DNA of 64,000 nucleotides from Pseudomonadota bacterium (GCA_018821985.1 JAHJKP010000044.1:1-64000); one strand, 5' to 3'; counted from the first letter of the stretch, positions 26,885-36,472 are shown. Notes: generated from the letters alone by a model not told the origin. A program made the numbers and translations.

Positions 26885-27766
26885 GTGTTAGATATTTCCG
26901 GAACTTCCCTTGTGTTACGGGCGCCGGCCAAGGTGAATCTGTCCCTACGGATTCTAGGGAGGCGCCCTGATGGCTATCACGATCTCGATACCGTGATGCA
27001 GAAGCTGGATCTCTGTGATGTTGTGACGCTGACGCTGACTGATGAGCCGGGGATTGCTTTGCACTGTCCTGATTCGGACCTGCCGGAAGATTGCTCCAAT
27101 ATCGTCTGGAGAGCGGCGGAAACGTTTCTTGCGGTATGTGAATGGGGAAAGGGGGGGGTTGATATTACCCTAGAGAAGAACATCCCCGTTGCTGCAGGGC
27201 TTGGAGGTGGAAGCAGTGATGCTGGTACTGTCCTTGCTGGGCTCAATAGGCTGTTTGGTGCAGGCTTTTCCGTCGAAAAATTGATTGCGATTGCCAGGCC
27301 ACTGGGAGCAGATGTTCCATTTTTTGTGACAGATCATGGTGCTGTGCGTGCTGAAGGGATAGGCGATCGGATGTACCCAGTACAATCCCTGAAGAACTGT
27401 ACTGTGGTTCTTGCTAATCCGGGCTTTTCCGTGTCTACGCGTTGGGTATATGAAAAATATGCGTTGACAATGATAGCTAAAGATTCTAAATTGTGTGATT
27501 GTCAAAAAAATATGGCTCATAACTTGCCCTGTGCAGGAGGCAATGATCTGGAACGGGTAACTATTTATTTTTATCCAGAAATTGAGGTCCTTAAGCAAAA
27601 ACTTCTTAATGTGGGCGCATCTTCTGTGTTGATGTCTGGAAGCGGACCAACTGTTTTCGGGATTTTTCTAGATGAGCATGGCGGCAAGTCAGCTCTTGTT
27701 CGGCAGGCTGTTCAGGTGTTACAACAACAAAAGGGTGTGAAGGTTTTTGTGACTCAACCTGTGTGA
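26885..27766 (+). CDS. ispE: 4-diphosphocytidyl-2-C-methyl-D-erythritol kinase
   Basis: The 293-residue GHMP kinase phosphorylates CDP-methylerythritol in the non-mevalonate isoprenoid pathway. It has APAKVNLSLRI near the N-terminus (catalytic Lys/Asn), the ATP loop PVAAGLGGGSSDAG near 105 and the third GHMP motif SSVLMSGSGPTVFG near 245. A GAGG at 26871-26874 supports GTG 26885; TTG 26882 is also possible, and an ATG at 26878 is out of frame. The stop TGA (27764-27766) directly abuts the first base of tRNA-Gln, leaving no spacer. Confidence 0.93.
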   Translation: MLDISGTSLVLRAPAKVNLSLRILGRRPDGYHDLDTVMQKLDLCDVVTLTLTDEPGIALHCPDSDLPEDCSNIVWRAAETFLAVCEWGKGGVDITLEKNIPVAAGLGGGSSDAGTVLAGLNRLFGAGFSVEKLIAIARPLGADVPFFVTDHGAVRAEGIGDRMYPVQSLKNCTVVLANPGFSVSTRWVYEKYALTMIAKDSKLCDCQKNMAHNLPCAGGNDLERVTIYFYPEIEVLKQKLLNVGASSVLMSGSGPTVFGIFLDEHGGKSALVRQAVQVLQQQKGVKVFVTQPV

Positions 27767-27841
27767 TGGGGTGTCGCCAAGCGGTAAGGCACCGGGTTTT
27801 GATCCCGGCATTCGTAGGTTCGAATCCTGCCACCCCAGCCA
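27767..27841 (+). tRNA. tRNA-Gln (anticodon TTG)
   Basis: Seventy-five bases fold as a cloverleaf: acceptor TGGGGTG with CACCCCA, D arm GCCAAGCGGTAAGGC, anticodon stem CCGGG/CCCGG with loop TTTTGAT (anticodon TTG), T arm with GGTTCGAATCC, discriminator G and an encoded CCA at 27839-27841. It starts at the base after the ispE stop and ends 48 bases before prs, so it is probably processed from the operon transcript. Confidence 0.95.
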
Positions 27842-27889
27842 GAACAGCTGGTTGGACAATCCTTTTATATTACATGTAAAAAAACTATT

Positions 27890-28828
27890 ATGCCAAAACC
27901 ACCGAAAATATTTTCAGGCAATGCCCATCCGCAGTTAGCTCGTGAAATTGCTGAGTTTCTTGAACTTCCGCTGTCAGAGGCGGATGTGAGAAAATTCAGT
28001 GATGGTGAAATATTTGTTGAGATAAAAGAGAATGTTCGTGGTGACGATGTCTATGTCGTGCAGCCTACCTGCACACCGGTCAATGATCATCTGATGGAGC
28101 TGGTGATCATGGTTGATGCCCTTCGCCGGGCATCGGCACGAAGGATAACGGCAGTGGTTCCATATTATGGTTACGCACGTCAGGACAGAAAGGTTGCTCC
28201 CAGGGTTCCGATTTCAGCCAAAGTTGTCGCTGAAATGTTTATGGCGGTAGGGGTACGTCGTGTATTGTGTATGGATCTGCATGCCGGCCAGATTCAAGGT
28301 TTTTTTAATATCCCAGTTGATCATTTATATGCTGCTCCGGTGTTGTTGAAATATATTAAAGAGCAATTTAAAAATGTAATTATGGTATCACCTGATGCCG
28401 GTGGAGTTGAAAGGACTCGTGCTTTTGCTAAACGTCTTGATGCAGGTCTTGCTATTATTGATAAACGGCGGGATCGCCCCAATGAATGTCAGGCCATGAA
28501 TGTGATTGGTGACGTGAAAGGCAAGGTTGCGATTCTTCTCGATGACATGGTGGATACTGCGGGTACTCTGTGTAATGGGGCGGCAACACTGCTTGAACAT
28601 GGTGCCAAGGAGGTACATGCCTGTTGCTCGCACCCAGTTTTATCAGGGCCGGCCATTGAACGTTTGAATAAGTCATGTATTAAATCTCTGGTGGTTACGA
28701 ACTCTATTCCTCTGCGTGGAGATGCCTTGAAGTGTGATATCATTAAGGTATTGTCAGTGTCTGAGCTTCTTGCTGAGGCTATTGATCGTATTCATAATGA
28801 GGATTCGGTCAGTTCGCTTTTTGTATAA
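27890..28828 (+). CDS. prs: Ribose-phosphate pyrophosphokinase
   Basis: The 312-residue enzyme makes PRPP from ribose 5-phosphate and ATP for nucleotide, histidine and tryptophan synthesis. It shows [15 protein letters not shown] near 36-50, the catalytic flexible loop [10 protein letters not shown] near 94, the PRPP loop [14 protein letters not shown] near 215 and the metal-binding MDLHAGQ. Length agrees with class I bacterial Prs (about 315). It follows tRNA-Gln and precedes rplY, a conserved operon order. Confidence 0.96.
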   Translation: MPKPPKIFSGNAHPQLAREIAEFLELPLSEADVRKFSDGEIFVEIKENVRGDDVYVVQPTCTPVNDHLMELVIMVDALRRASARRITAVVPYYGYARQDRKVAPRVPISAKVVAEMFMAVGVRRVLCMDLHAGQIQGFFNIPVDHLYAAPVLLKYIKEQFKNVIMVSPDAGGVERTRAFAKRLDAGLAIIDKRRDRPNECQAMNVIGDVKGKVAILLDDMVDTAGTLCNGAATLLEHGAKEVHACCSHPVLSGPAIERLNKSCIKSLVVTNSIPLRGDALKCDIIKVLSVSELLAEAIDRIHNEDSVSSLFV

Positions 28829-28933
28829 TTGTATAACTTTGGCTTAACAGTCTGCGTTATTGTTTTTTTAGATAAATAAGTTCTTCAATTGTCTGCTTTG
28901 TGCAGGTGATGCAGGAACGTGATGGAGGAAAAA

Positions 28934-29497
28934 ATGCTTCAACAGGAAATGTCCGCTTCAGTAAGAAAAGATTTTGGGAAGGGGGCCATGCGGCGCTTGC
29001 GGATGGCTGGCAGTACTCCGGCAGTTATTTATGGAACAGGACGTGATCCTGTTGCACTACAGCTTGAGACTCTGCCACTTGTTAAACAGTTGCTGAAGAT
29101 TCGACGCCGTAATGCTGTGATTACTCTGAATATTGAAGGAGATTCTTCCCGGCATGTTTTGATTAAAGAATTGCAGACGGATCCTGTGCGAGACACCTTG
29201 ATTCATGCAGATTTTTATGAGATTCACTTGGATAAGCCACGTCAGTTCACTGTTGATCTGGTAGTGACTGGGAATGCTAAAGGTGTCGATGTCGGTGGTA
29301 TTTTAGAAGTTGTTTCAAGGAAAGTGGTAGTAGAGGGAAATCCTCTTGATATCCCTGATACGATGGAAGTCGATGTGACAGATCTTGCCATTGGTGATAA
29401 TTACCTGGTTAGTAATTTGGAAATTCCTGCTAATCTTAAGATGATTACAACAGGTAATGCTGTTTGTGTAACAATTATGGCACCGTCTGTAGCTTGA
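28934..29497 (+). CDS. rplY: 50S ribosomal protein L25/general stress protein Ctc
   Basis: The 187-residue protein has the N-terminal 5S rRNA-binding L25 domain (about 1-95) and a C-terminal TL5/Ctc beta domain (about 96-187). The motif IHADFYEIHLDKP at the domain junction is diagnostic. It binds 5S rRNA in the large subunit. ATG 28934 follows GGAGG by five bases; an upstream GTG/ATG pair at 28919-28924 overlaps that site and is less likely. A strong terminator follows. Confidence 0.93.
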   Translation: MLQQEMSASVRKDFGKGAMRRLRMAGSTPAVIYGTGRDPVALQLETLPLVKQLLKIRRRNAVITLNIEGDSSRHVLIKELQTDPVRDTLIHADFYEIHLDKPRQFTVDLVVTGNAKGVDVGGILEVVSRKVVVEGNPLDIPDTMEVDVTDLAIGDNYLVSNLEIPANLKMITTGNAVCVTIMAPSVA

Positions 29498-29524
29498 TCT
29501 AATACATAATATTTGTATTTTTTT

Positions 29525-29562
29525 ATCCGGAAAGAGCTGTAGCTCTCTCCGGATTTTTTTTT
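29525..29562 (+). terminator. Intrinsic terminator after rplY
   Basis: A 14-base stem (29525-29538 with 29541-29554, one mismatch) containing ATCCGG/CCGGAT and a 2-base apex is followed by a run of eight or nine T. It closes the ispE-tRNA-prs-rplY unit. Confidence 0.88.
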
Positions 29563-29644
29563 GTGGAGCAGTTGCGAAAGAGCTAATGAGTCTCTGGTCA
29601 TTTAATTGTAACGGCCATCGCAGGTTTGATGTTATTTTTTTACA

Positions 29645-30259
29645 ATGGCTAGATGTGAAAGTATGAGTGAAGATATATTTTTAGTGGTCGGGTTGGGGAA
29701 TCCTGGTAGTGAGTATGCTGCAACGCGGCATAATGCCGGTTTTATGGTTATTGATGAGCTCGCCAGAAGGTTTGGGGTGGCTGTTGAACAAGAGAAGTGG
29801 CAGGCGCATTTTGCACAGCTTTTTTTATGGGGGGCTAGAATATGTCTTCTGAAGCCGGATACTTTCATGAACTTGAGTGGCAAGTCTGTTGCTAAGTATG
29901 TCGATTTTTATAAAGTAGAGCCAGGTCAGATACTCGTTGTGCATGATGATCTGGATATGGCCCCTGGGCGGGTGAAATTGGTTGCCGGAGGTGGGGCTGG
30001 TGGTCATAATGGTATTCGTTCATTGGTTCAATATCTAGGAACAAAGAATTTTCTGCGATTAAAGTTGGGTATTGGCAGGCCGGGGAAGTTGAATGTCTAC
30101 TCAGAGATTCCGGTGGAGAAATATGTATTGGCTCCCTTTTCTCCAGACGAAAAAATACTCTTGGAGCAGAGGGTCGATGTTATAGAAAAAGGTCTGGAGT
30201 ACCTTGTTCGCGATGGAGTTGCCAAGGCAATGAATCTGATAAATACCATAAAACCGTGA
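29645..30259 (+). CDS. pth: Peptidyl-tRNA hydrolase
   Basis: The 204-residue enzyme releases peptides from drop-off peptidyl-tRNAs. It has the Pth signatures VVGLGNPGSEYAATRHNAGF (with the catalytic His), KPDTFMNLSGKSV, and HDDLDMAPGRVKL followed by GGGAGGHNGIRS. The start is either ATG 29645 or ATG 29663 (MSEDIF); neither has a strong ribosome site and the family alignment starts just after the second. The length is usual (about 190-200). It lies downstream of the rplY terminator, so it probably has its own promoter. Confidence 0.94.
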   Translation: MARCESMSEDIFLVVGLGNPGSEYAATRHNAGFMVIDELARRFGVAVEQEKWQAHFAQLFLWGARICLLKPDTFMNLSGKSVAKYVDFYKVEPGQILVVHDDLDMAPGRVKLVAGGGAGGHNGIRSLVQYLGTKNFLRLKLGIGRPGKLNVYSEIPVEKYVLAPFSPDEKILLEQRVDVIEKGLEYLVRDGVAKAMNLINTIKP

Positions 30260-30516
30260 GCTTTATTCCTCGCCTCAGAGAAAGGATCTTTTTTGAGGAG
30301 CGTAATCTTTAAAAATATGTTACTAATAAAACATGTTTTTATTGTTGTCGTAGATGAAGTCAGTGATTCGTCGACTGGTAAAAAATTAGTTTTTTGTATG
30401 GAACATGGGGAGTCCTTGAAGTCATTTGATGGCTTTCATTTATTGGGGATGATAAGAAGATCCTTGTAAGTGAAAAAGGATCTCTTGTTTAAACTATTCA
30501 TCTTGACCAGGAGGAT

Positions 30517-30999
30517 ATGGTGTTTATTGCAGGCGATATGGCCGTTTATCCGGCTCATGGTGTTGGTGTTATTGAGTCCATAGAGACTCAGACAGTTGCG
30601 GGGATGGATCATTCATTTTATGTGATGAAGATCATTGAGAATGATATGAAAATCATGATTCCCACAGGAAACAGTGATAATGTGGGGCTTCGTGCCATTA
30701 TCGGCAAGAATGAGGTGGAAAAGGTTATGGTGATTCTGCGGGAAAGAGATATCTCGATTAGTGCGCAGACCTGGAACCGACGCTACCGTGACTACATGGA
30801 AAAGATTAAGACTGGATCCATCTTTGAAGTGGCGATTGTGCTCCGGGATCTGTTTCTGCTCAGTGTGGACAAGGAGCTTTCCTATGGAGAAAGAAAGATG
30901 ATGGATACCGCAAAAAATCTTCTGGTAAAAGAAATTTCTCTGGCCCGGGATATGGATGAGGCCAAAACTGCAGATCAGATTGAAAAGATGTTCTCCTGA
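30517..30999 (+). CDS. carD: CarD/CdnL-type transcription regulator
   Basis: The 160-residue protein has an N-terminal RNA-polymerase-interacting Tudor-like domain (DMAVYPAHGVGVIESIETQT, residues 7-26) and a C-terminal helical DNA-binding domain (about 70-160). CarD-type proteins stabilise open promoter complexes, chiefly at rRNA promoters. CCAGGAGGAT precedes ATG 30517. It stands between pth and rluD, its usual place in Desulfobacterota genomes. Confidence 0.9.
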   Translation: MVFIAGDMAVYPAHGVGVIESIETQTVAGMDHSFYVMKIIENDMKIMIPTGNSDNVGLRAIIGKNEVEKVMVILRERDISISAQTWNRRYRDYMEKIKTGSIFEVAIVLRDLFLLSVDKELSYGERKMMDTAKNLLVKEISLARDMDEAKTADQIEKMFS

Positions 31000-31083
31000 C
31001 ATTTGCGTGACGTTTTGTAAGTATGCTGTCTTTCAGTTATATAAATCCTGTTTTGTAATAAAATCTTTACATGGCTGTAAGTC

Positions 31084-32073
31084 ATGAGTCATTTTAGTTC
31101 TGAGTCTTCTTCTGATCTTTCTTTTTCAGGGTCTCAATTTATCTTTCATGTCAAGCCCGAGCAGGCGGGATGTCGTCTGGATCACTTTCTGGTACGTGCT
31201 GTCCCTGGGACCTCCCGCTCGGTTTTAACTGAATCTGTTCGTCTCGGATTGATTAAGGTCAATAATCTTCAAAGGAAAAGCAGTTATTGCTTAAAGGCTG
31301 GGGAGTGTATTGCCGGATCTCTTTTTGTAACTCCGGTAATGGATCTGTTGCCTGAAGAAATACCCTTTGATGTCCTCTTTGAGGATTCATATCTTCTGAT
31401 CCTTTCTAAGCCTCCTGGCCTGGTTGTACATCCAGGCAGCGGGAATTATTCCGGTACTCTGGTGAATGGCCTGCTCTATCATTGCAAAGCCATCGCCGGG
31501 GTTGGTGGTGATGTGGTCAGGCCCGGCATTGTGCATCGACTTGATAAAGATACATCGGGGCTTATGGTGGTGGCTAAAGAGGAGGGGACGCATCGCAAAC
31601 TTGTTGATGCCTTTAAAACCAGGACTATTGAAAAGCAATATCTGGCCTTGGTTCATGGTATTCTGAAGAAAAAAACAGGAAGGATTGTGGCGCCCATTGG
31701 GCGGCATCCCGTGCATCGTCAGAAGATGACAATCAGAGAGGATGGAAGGTACGCGGCAACAAACTGGCAAGTGCTTCAGGAGTTTTCTTCTGGGTTCAGT
31801 CTTGTTCAGCTTCAGATCGAGACCGGACGTACTCATCAGATTCGAGTACATATGGCATCCATGGGGCATCCGGTAGCGGGTGATATAGTTTACAATAGCG
31901 GCCGGGGAAAAAGAAAATTTATCAGACAATTGCTCCACTCCTCTCACTTACGTTTTGTCCATCCTGTAACTGGGGAAAAACTTTTTTTTTCTGCCCCTTT
32001 GTGGCCTGACTTTTCATTGATCATTGATCAGCTGGCAGATGAAACAACTCAGGATGGGCAGGAGCGGTTGTGA
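31084..32073 (+). CDS. rluD: Ribosomal large-subunit pseudouridine synthase, RluA/RluD family
   Basis: The 329-residue enzyme isomerises uridines in 23S rRNA. An N-terminal S4-like domain (about 25-80: CRLDHFLVRAV, LIKVNNLQRKSSY) precedes the catalytic domain with the active-site Asp in RPGIVHRLDKDTSG and the later ETGRTHQIRVH. RluD is the best guess because of the S4 domain and length; RluC is an alternative. It overlaps coaE by four bases (GTGA), showing coupling. Confidence 0.88.
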   Translation: MSHFSSESSSDLSFSGSQFIFHVKPEQAGCRLDHFLVRAVPGTSRSVLTESVRLGLIKVNNLQRKSSYCLKAGECIAGSLFVTPVMDLLPEEIPFDVLFEDSYLLILSKPPGLVVHPGSGNYSGTLVNGLLYHCKAIAGVGGDVVRPGIVHRLDKDTSGLMVVAKEEGTHRKLVDAFKTRTIEKQYLALVHGILKKKTGRIVAPIGRHPVHRQKMTIREDGRYAATNWQVLQEFSSGFSLVQLQIETGRTHQIRVHMASMGHPVAGDIVYNSGRGKRKFIRQLLHSSHLRFVHPVTGEKLFFSAPLWPDFSLIIDQLADETTQDGQERL

Positions 32074-32660
32074 TTATCGGAGTTACAGGAGGCATGGGCT
32101 CTGGTAAAAGCTTTGTGGCTGTGCTTTTAGGGAAATTGCTGGGAGTGGATGTCCTGAGTGCGGATATTCTCTGTCGTGATCTCTTGCAAATACAAATGCC
32201 GGGATGGCAGGGGATTCAGGAGAAATGGGGATCGCGTTTTTTGGATTTTGCCGGGAATATTGATAGGGCTGTTCTGCGGAAGGTTTTGTTTGCCGAGCCA
32301 GAGGTGCGTCGAGGTGTAGAACAGATTTTGCATCCGCTTGTCCGTCAGGAGATAATCAGTCGAGCTGCAGAGAAGAGAGTGAGTTTGGAAGGAATGGTGG
32401 TTGAGGTTCCATTGCTTTTTGAGGTTGGCTGGCAGAATGATTTTGATTGGATTGTTGTAGTTTATTCCGAGCATGAATGCTGTGTTCAACGTATTGTCAG
32501 GCGTGACAGTGTAAGTCAGGAGGAGGGCAGAAGCGCCATCAGCGCACAAATCTCTCTTGAGGAAAAAGCATTACAGGCCGATTCTGTGATTGAAAATTCT
32601 GGTCCTCTTGCCCTGACTGTCCTTCAGGTTTATCATCTGGCTCGTCTGTTGAACCTTTGA
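32070..32660 (+). CDS. coaE: Dephospho-CoA kinase
   Basis: The 196-residue P-loop kinase catalyses the last step of coenzyme A synthesis. It has GVTGGMGSGKSFVA at residues 4-17 (Walker A), the DVLSADILCRDL segment with the conserved Asp, and VVEVPLLFEVGW in the family's P-L-L-F-E motif. It starts at GTG 32070, overlapping the rluD stop. Length is normal (about 200). Confidence 0.93.
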   Translation: MIIGVTGGMGSGKSFVAVLLGKLLGVDVLSADILCRDLLQIQMPGWQGIQEKWGSRFLDFAGNIDRAVLRKVLFAEPEVRRGVEQILHPLVRQEIISRAAEKRVSLEGMVVEVPLLFEVGWQNDFDWIVVVYSEHECCVQRIVRRDSVSQEEGRSAISAQISLEEKALQADSVIENSGPLALTVLQVYHLARLLNL

Positions 32661-32702
32661 GTCGGTTTTTTTACTCATAGTGGCTTTAGTTGATGAAAAA
32701 GG

Positions 32703-32731
32703 TTGACATGGTTTTTTGAAGTACGTATATA
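32703..32731 (+). promoter_or_regulatory. Candidate sigma70 promoter upstream of rho
   Basis: TTGACA at 32703-32708, a 17-base spacer and TATATA at 32726-32731 (followed by TT) nearly match the consensus. Confidence 0.6.
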
Positions 32732-33245
32732 TTAAAATCATCAGAGAGAAAATCCTACCTTTGACCGATCTGCTTAAAATACTGTGTACTATATATACTT
32801 ACAGATCACCTTGAGTGATTGATTGTACTGTAAGCAAGGAAATAGAATTTCTTCAAAATAATTATTTCAGTATAAATCTTATCTCTGCCCCATCCCTTAG
32901 AACATAAATACTAAGAAATAAAAAATATTTCATATCTGATCATCTTCTTAAAAAAAGTGTCTGGATATAGCCTATTGTGCTGATACGTATCCTTTGTGAT
33001 CGCTCAGTTTGATTTTAGTTATTTCCTGTAAGTGAACGTTCCTTTAGGGTGTGATTTGTCCAAGACCTTAAAGCGAACTCATTATAACGTTTCTGTATTC
33101 AAGTTTTGTTTTAAAGAGTTGTATTCCTTTGTGATCTGAGGTGTATTGCGGATGCCACTGTTTGTTCTTGTGCTGCTACCTGCATCATTAGGCATGTTGT
33201 GTACAAGTGTCACTCTCTTGGGTAGTTTTTGCTCTGTTTTACTAA

Positions 33246-33259
33246 ACCTGTTAACAGGT
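33246..33259. repeat. Perfect 14-bp palindrome in the rho leader
   Basis: ACCTGTTAACAGGT is its own reverse complement and lies 70 bases before the rho start, in a position for a protein-binding site or a small RNA hairpin. Confidence 0.5.
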
Positions 33260-33328
33260 AATGATATTTTGTAATCTTGTCCTGCCAATAGCCCTGCCAA
33301 TAGTAGCCATCATAGGAGAAAAAGTTTA

Positions 33329-34579
33329 ATGAATCTGGCGGAATTAAAGCTGAAGAAAATTGACGAGTTGGTAAAACTTGGTCGAAATTTAAAGATTGAG
33401 GGAGTGAGTTCCTTGCGGAAGCAGGAGCTGATCTTTGCTATTTTACAGGCTCAGGCGGATGAAGATGGAAAGCTTCGTGGTGGCGGTGTGCTTGAAATCT
33501 TACCTGATGGTTTTGGTTTTCTCAGAGCGCCTGATTATAATTATTTGCCAGGTCCGGATGATATTTATGTCTCTCCTTCACAGATTCGACGTTTGAATCT
33601 GCGTACGGGTGATACTATTGAGGGTTTGGTTCGTGCCCCCAAGGAAGGGGAACGCTATTTCGCCCTGTTGAAGGTTGAGAGTGTCAATTTTGATCCACCT
33701 GAGGCGGCAAAGACCAAGACTCTTTTTGCCAACCTGACACCATTGCATCCTGATGAAAAATTAAACCTTGAATGGCAGCCTGATAATTATTCCATGCGCC
33801 TTATCGATATGATGGCCCCCATTGGTAAAGGGCAGCGTGGGCTGATTGTTGCACCTCCACGGACCGGAAAAACCGTTTTGATGCAGAAGATTGCCAATTC
33901 TATTGTGAAAAATCATCCTGATGTTTATCTGATTGTCCTGCTCATTGATGAGCGACCTGAAGAAGTCACAGAGATGGCCCGATCAGTCCTGGCAGCTGAG
34001 GTTGTCAGCTCAACCTTTGATGAGCCTCCTCAACGACATATCCAGGTGGCTGAGATGGTTCTTGAGAAGGCAATACGCTTGGTGGAACATAAGAAAGACG
34101 TGGTTATTTTACTTGATAGTATCACCAGGCTGGCCCGTGCCTATAATACTGTGACTCCCTCCAGCGGTAAGATTCTTTCTGGTGGAGTGGAAGCTAATGC
34201 CTTGCAGAAACCAAAACGATTTTTTGGGGCCGCCAGAAATATTGAGGAGGGTGGCAGTCTGACTATTATTGCATCTGCCCTGGTTGAAACCGGAAGCCGA
34301 ATGGATGAAGTGATTTTTGAAGAATTTAAAGGAACAGGGAACATGGAACTTGTTCTTGACAGGAAAATGGCTGAGAAAAGGATTTTCCCGGCCATTGATG
34401 TCAAACGCTCCGGCACCCGTAAAGAAGATCTGCTGATGGATGCGGATACACTTAATCGTGTATGGATTCTGCGTAAACTGTTGAGCTCAATGAATCCTGC
34501 TGATGGGATAGAATTCATTATTGGCAAGATGAAACATCACAAGACTAATAAAGACTTTTTTGAATCCATGAATAGCTAA
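33329..34579 (+). CDS. rho: Transcription termination factor Rho
   Basis: The 416-residue hexameric RNA helicase ends transcription at C-rich rut sites. It has an N-terminal helical part ([19 protein letters not shown]), an OB-fold RNA site with DGFGFLR and YVSPSQIRR, Walker A in PPRTGKT near 185, Walker B with [16 protein letters not shown] near 265, and the R-loop region [11 protein letters not shown]. Length matches E. coli Rho (419). A ribosome site AGGAG precedes ATG 33329. Confidence 0.97.
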   Translation: MNLAELKLKKIDELVKLGRNLKIEGVSSLRKQELIFAILQAQADEDGKLRGGGVLEILPDGFGFLRAPDYNYLPGPDDIYVSPSQIRRLNLRTGDTIEGLVRAPKEGERYFALLKVESVNFDPPEAAKTKTLFANLTPLHPDEKLNLEWQPDNYSMRLIDMMAPIGKGQRGLIVAPPRTGKTVLMQKIANSIVKNHPDVYLIVLLIDERPEEVTEMARSVLAAEVVSSTFDEPPQRHIQVAEMVLEKAIRLVEHKKDVVILLDSITRLARAYNTVTPSSGKILSGGVEANALQKPKRFFGAARNIEEGGSLTIIASALVETGSRMDEVIFEEFKGTGNMELVLDRKMAEKRIFPAIDVKRSGTRKEDLLMDADTLNRVWILRKLLSSMNPADGIEFIIGKMKHHKTNKDFFESMNS

Positions 34580-34906
34580 GCCTGATTAACTGGATCAGTG
34601 TTAGGGCTTAGCGTGTACGTAAGGCAGGATGCCTTGCACCGATTAATGAAAAGATAGGGCTATCTTGTCTAGGAAAATATTTGTAACCACTGTTTTCTTA
34701 GATAAGAGTTACTGGTTTAATGCTTATACTTACGGTGCGTAAGCTTTTTTTGTTGTAATTTTTGACTTATTTATTATATTCTTTTCTCTGTTTGTATTAT
34801 GTTGATGGACTGTTTTTAATGGAAAGAGTAGATGTAAATGGAGCGCTTGAGAGCGTTATAAATATAACCTGAACAGTCTCGAGTCTGTTTCGGAGGAAGA
34901 GGAACT
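34580..34906. other. Intergenic region between rho and rpmE
   Basis: About 327 bases. It contains a candidate terminator at 34729-34752 and an AAGGCA/TGCCTT inverted repeat near 34622. The rpmE ribosome site is GGAGGAAGAGG. No gene is seen. Confidence 0.5.
34729..34752 (+). terminator. Candidate intrinsic terminator after rho
   Basis: CTTACG (34729-34734) and CGTAAG (34738-34743) form a short stem with a 3-base loop, followed by C and seven T. It is modest in strength. Confidence 0.55.
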
Positions 34907-35125
34907 ATGAAGAAAGATATCCATCCAGAATATCATACAATAAATGCAGTTTGTGCCTGTGGGAGTGAAGTAGAGATTGGTTCAGTGCTGACTGAAATGA
35001 AGGTTGAAATTTGTGCAGCTTGTCATCCTTTCTTTACCGGTAAGCAGAAAGTCCTTGATACTGCAGGACGTATCGATAAATTTAATAAGCGGTATGCAAA
35101 ACATTTCGAAAGCAAAAAGTCTTGA
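34907..35125 (+). CDS. rpmE: 50S ribosomal protein L31
   Basis: The 72-residue protein starts MKKDIHPEY as L31 does and keeps the zinc-binding cysteines of the C+ form (CAC near 15-17; CAAC near 36-39), so this is the zinc-containing L31 rather than the zinc-free paralogue. The block [20 protein letters not shown] is diagnostic. A strong terminator follows at 35164. Confidence 0.95.
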   Translation: MKKDIHPEYHTINAVCACGSEVEIGSVLTEMKVEICAACHPFFTGKQKVLDTAGRIDKFNKRYAKHFESKKS

Positions 35126-35163
35126 TTACGGCGTATTCTTTCTGTAATTTTTAGCTATTTCAG

Positions 35164-35200
35164 GTCCACAGCAATGGGGTAATATTGCTGTGGACTTTTT
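35164..35200 (+). terminator. Intrinsic terminator after rpmE
   Basis: GTCCACAGCAAT (35164-35175) pairs perfectly with ATTGCTGTGGAC (35184-35195) around an 8-base loop and is followed by five T and GTTTTTT. prfA starts only about 40 bases later, so read-through or a promoter overlapping the hairpin is needed for prfA. Confidence 0.85.
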
Positions 35201-35238
35201 GTTTTTTCACGTAGTACTTCTCCTCCCGCTTGAATTCC

Positions 35239-36306
35239 ATGTTTGATAAGTTTGACGATCTGCAAGAAAAGGTTGCGCATCTTGAAGGCAGACTTTCTGA
35301 TCCCTCGCTCATGAATGATCAGAAGGCCTATCAAAAAGTGGCCAGAGAACATGCGCACCTGGTTAAGTTGTATATTCTTTATTCCCAGTATCGACAGGCT
35401 GAACTGGATATTGCGAGTAATCGTCAGCTTCTTCAGGGTGATGAAGACGAGGAAATTCAGGAGCTGGCAAAGGCAGAGATTGAGGAGCTGAAAGAAAAAG
35501 AAGTAGCTCTGCAAAACGAGATCCGTCTGCTGCTTCTGCCAAAAGATCCTAATGATGAGCGTAATACTTTTCTGGAGATTCGTGCCGGTACCGGTGGCGA
35601 TGAAGCAGCACTTTTTGTTGGTGATCTCTATCGGATGTATTCTCGATTTGCCGAATCTCAAGGGTGGAAAATTGAGGTGATGGCCTCCAGTCCCTTGGGA
35701 ACAGGTGGTTTTAAAGAGATTATTGCCTTGATCAGCGGTGAGCAGGTCTATTCCAGGATGAAGTATGAGAGCGGTACGCACCGGGTGCAACGGGTTCCTG
35801 AGACAGAGACCCAGGGACGTATTCATACCTCGGCAGTGACTGTCGCCATCTTACCTGAGGCCGATGAGGTTGAGGTGGATATCAAGATGAATGAGTTGAA
35901 GTTTGATGTCTTTCGTTCCTCAGGACCTGGTGGGCAGAGTGTTAATACTACTGATTCTGCAGTGCGGGTGACCCACTTGCCTACGGGGCTGGTGGTTATC
36001 TGTCAGGATGAGAAGTCTCAGCATAAAAATAAGGCAAAGGCCTTGACGGTATTGCGGGCAAGATTATTTGACCGGGTGCAGCAGGAGCATCATGACAAGA
36101 TCTCACAGGATCGTAAAAGTCAGGTTGGCAGCGGTGATCGCAGCGAACGCATTCGGACCTATAATTTTCCCCAAGGTCGACTCACGGACCATCGAATTAA
36201 TCTGACCTTGTATCGTCTCGATTCGATTATGGATGGGAAGCTTGATGAGGTTATTGACCCATTGATCAGTCATGATCAGGCGGAAAAATTAAAAGAAATT
36301 GAGTAG
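35239..36306 (+). CDS. prfA: Peptide chain release factor 1
   Basis: The 355-residue factor recognises UAA/UAG and triggers peptide release. The catalytic GGQ is in [17 protein letters not shown] near residue 230, preceded by [20 protein letters not shown]. The family's N-terminal helical domain is complete. ATG 35239 is chosen; a TTG at 35230 is in frame. The next gene, prmC, encodes the methyltransferase that modifies this GGQ glutamine. Confidence 0.96.
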   Translation: MFDKFDDLQEKVAHLEGRLSDPSLMNDQKAYQKVAREHAHLVKLYILYSQYRQAELDIASNRQLLQGDEDEEIQELAKAEIEELKEKEVALQNEIRLLLLPKDPNDERNTFLEIRAGTGGDEAALFVGDLYRMYSRFAESQGWKIEVMASSPLGTGGFKEIIALISGEQVYSRMKYESGTHRVQRVPETETQGRIHTSAVTVAILPEADEVEVDIKMNELKFDVFRSSGPGGQSVNTTDSAVRVTHLPTGLVVICQDEKSQHKNKAKALTVLRARLFDRVQQEHHDKISQDRKSQVGSGDRSERIRTYNFPQGRLTDHRINLTLYRLDSIMDGKLDEVIDPLISHDQAEKLKEIE

Positions 36307-36472
36307 CCTGTTCTCCAAGGATAATGTTGACCTGAAAAAGGCGGTAATGGCCACAATGGTTAGTTTGAGAAAAATTGTAAAACCGCAGATTGTTCCTTGA
36401 TGCTTTCCCTGTGCGGTTGTCGCGAACTATTCTTTTTGATTGATTTTTCCCTGTATTCCCATTTTCCTTTCC

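Larger units (their letters stand above)
32661..33328. other. Long rho leader and promoter region
   Basis: The 668 bases between coaE and rho hold a strong promoter match (32703-32731), a 14-base perfect palindrome ACCTGTTAACAGGT (33246-33259) and a 12-base-period direct repeat of CCTGCCAATAG (33281-33291, 33293-33303). If transcription starts near 32738 the rho mRNA has a leader of about 590 bases, room for autoregulation by attenuation as known for rho in E. coli. I found no convincing leader peptide. Confidence 0.5.

Noticed and set aside
33082-33300. Minus-strand frame in the rho leader
   Set aside because: No ribosome site or similarity, and it runs against the strong plus-strand promoter; chance frame.
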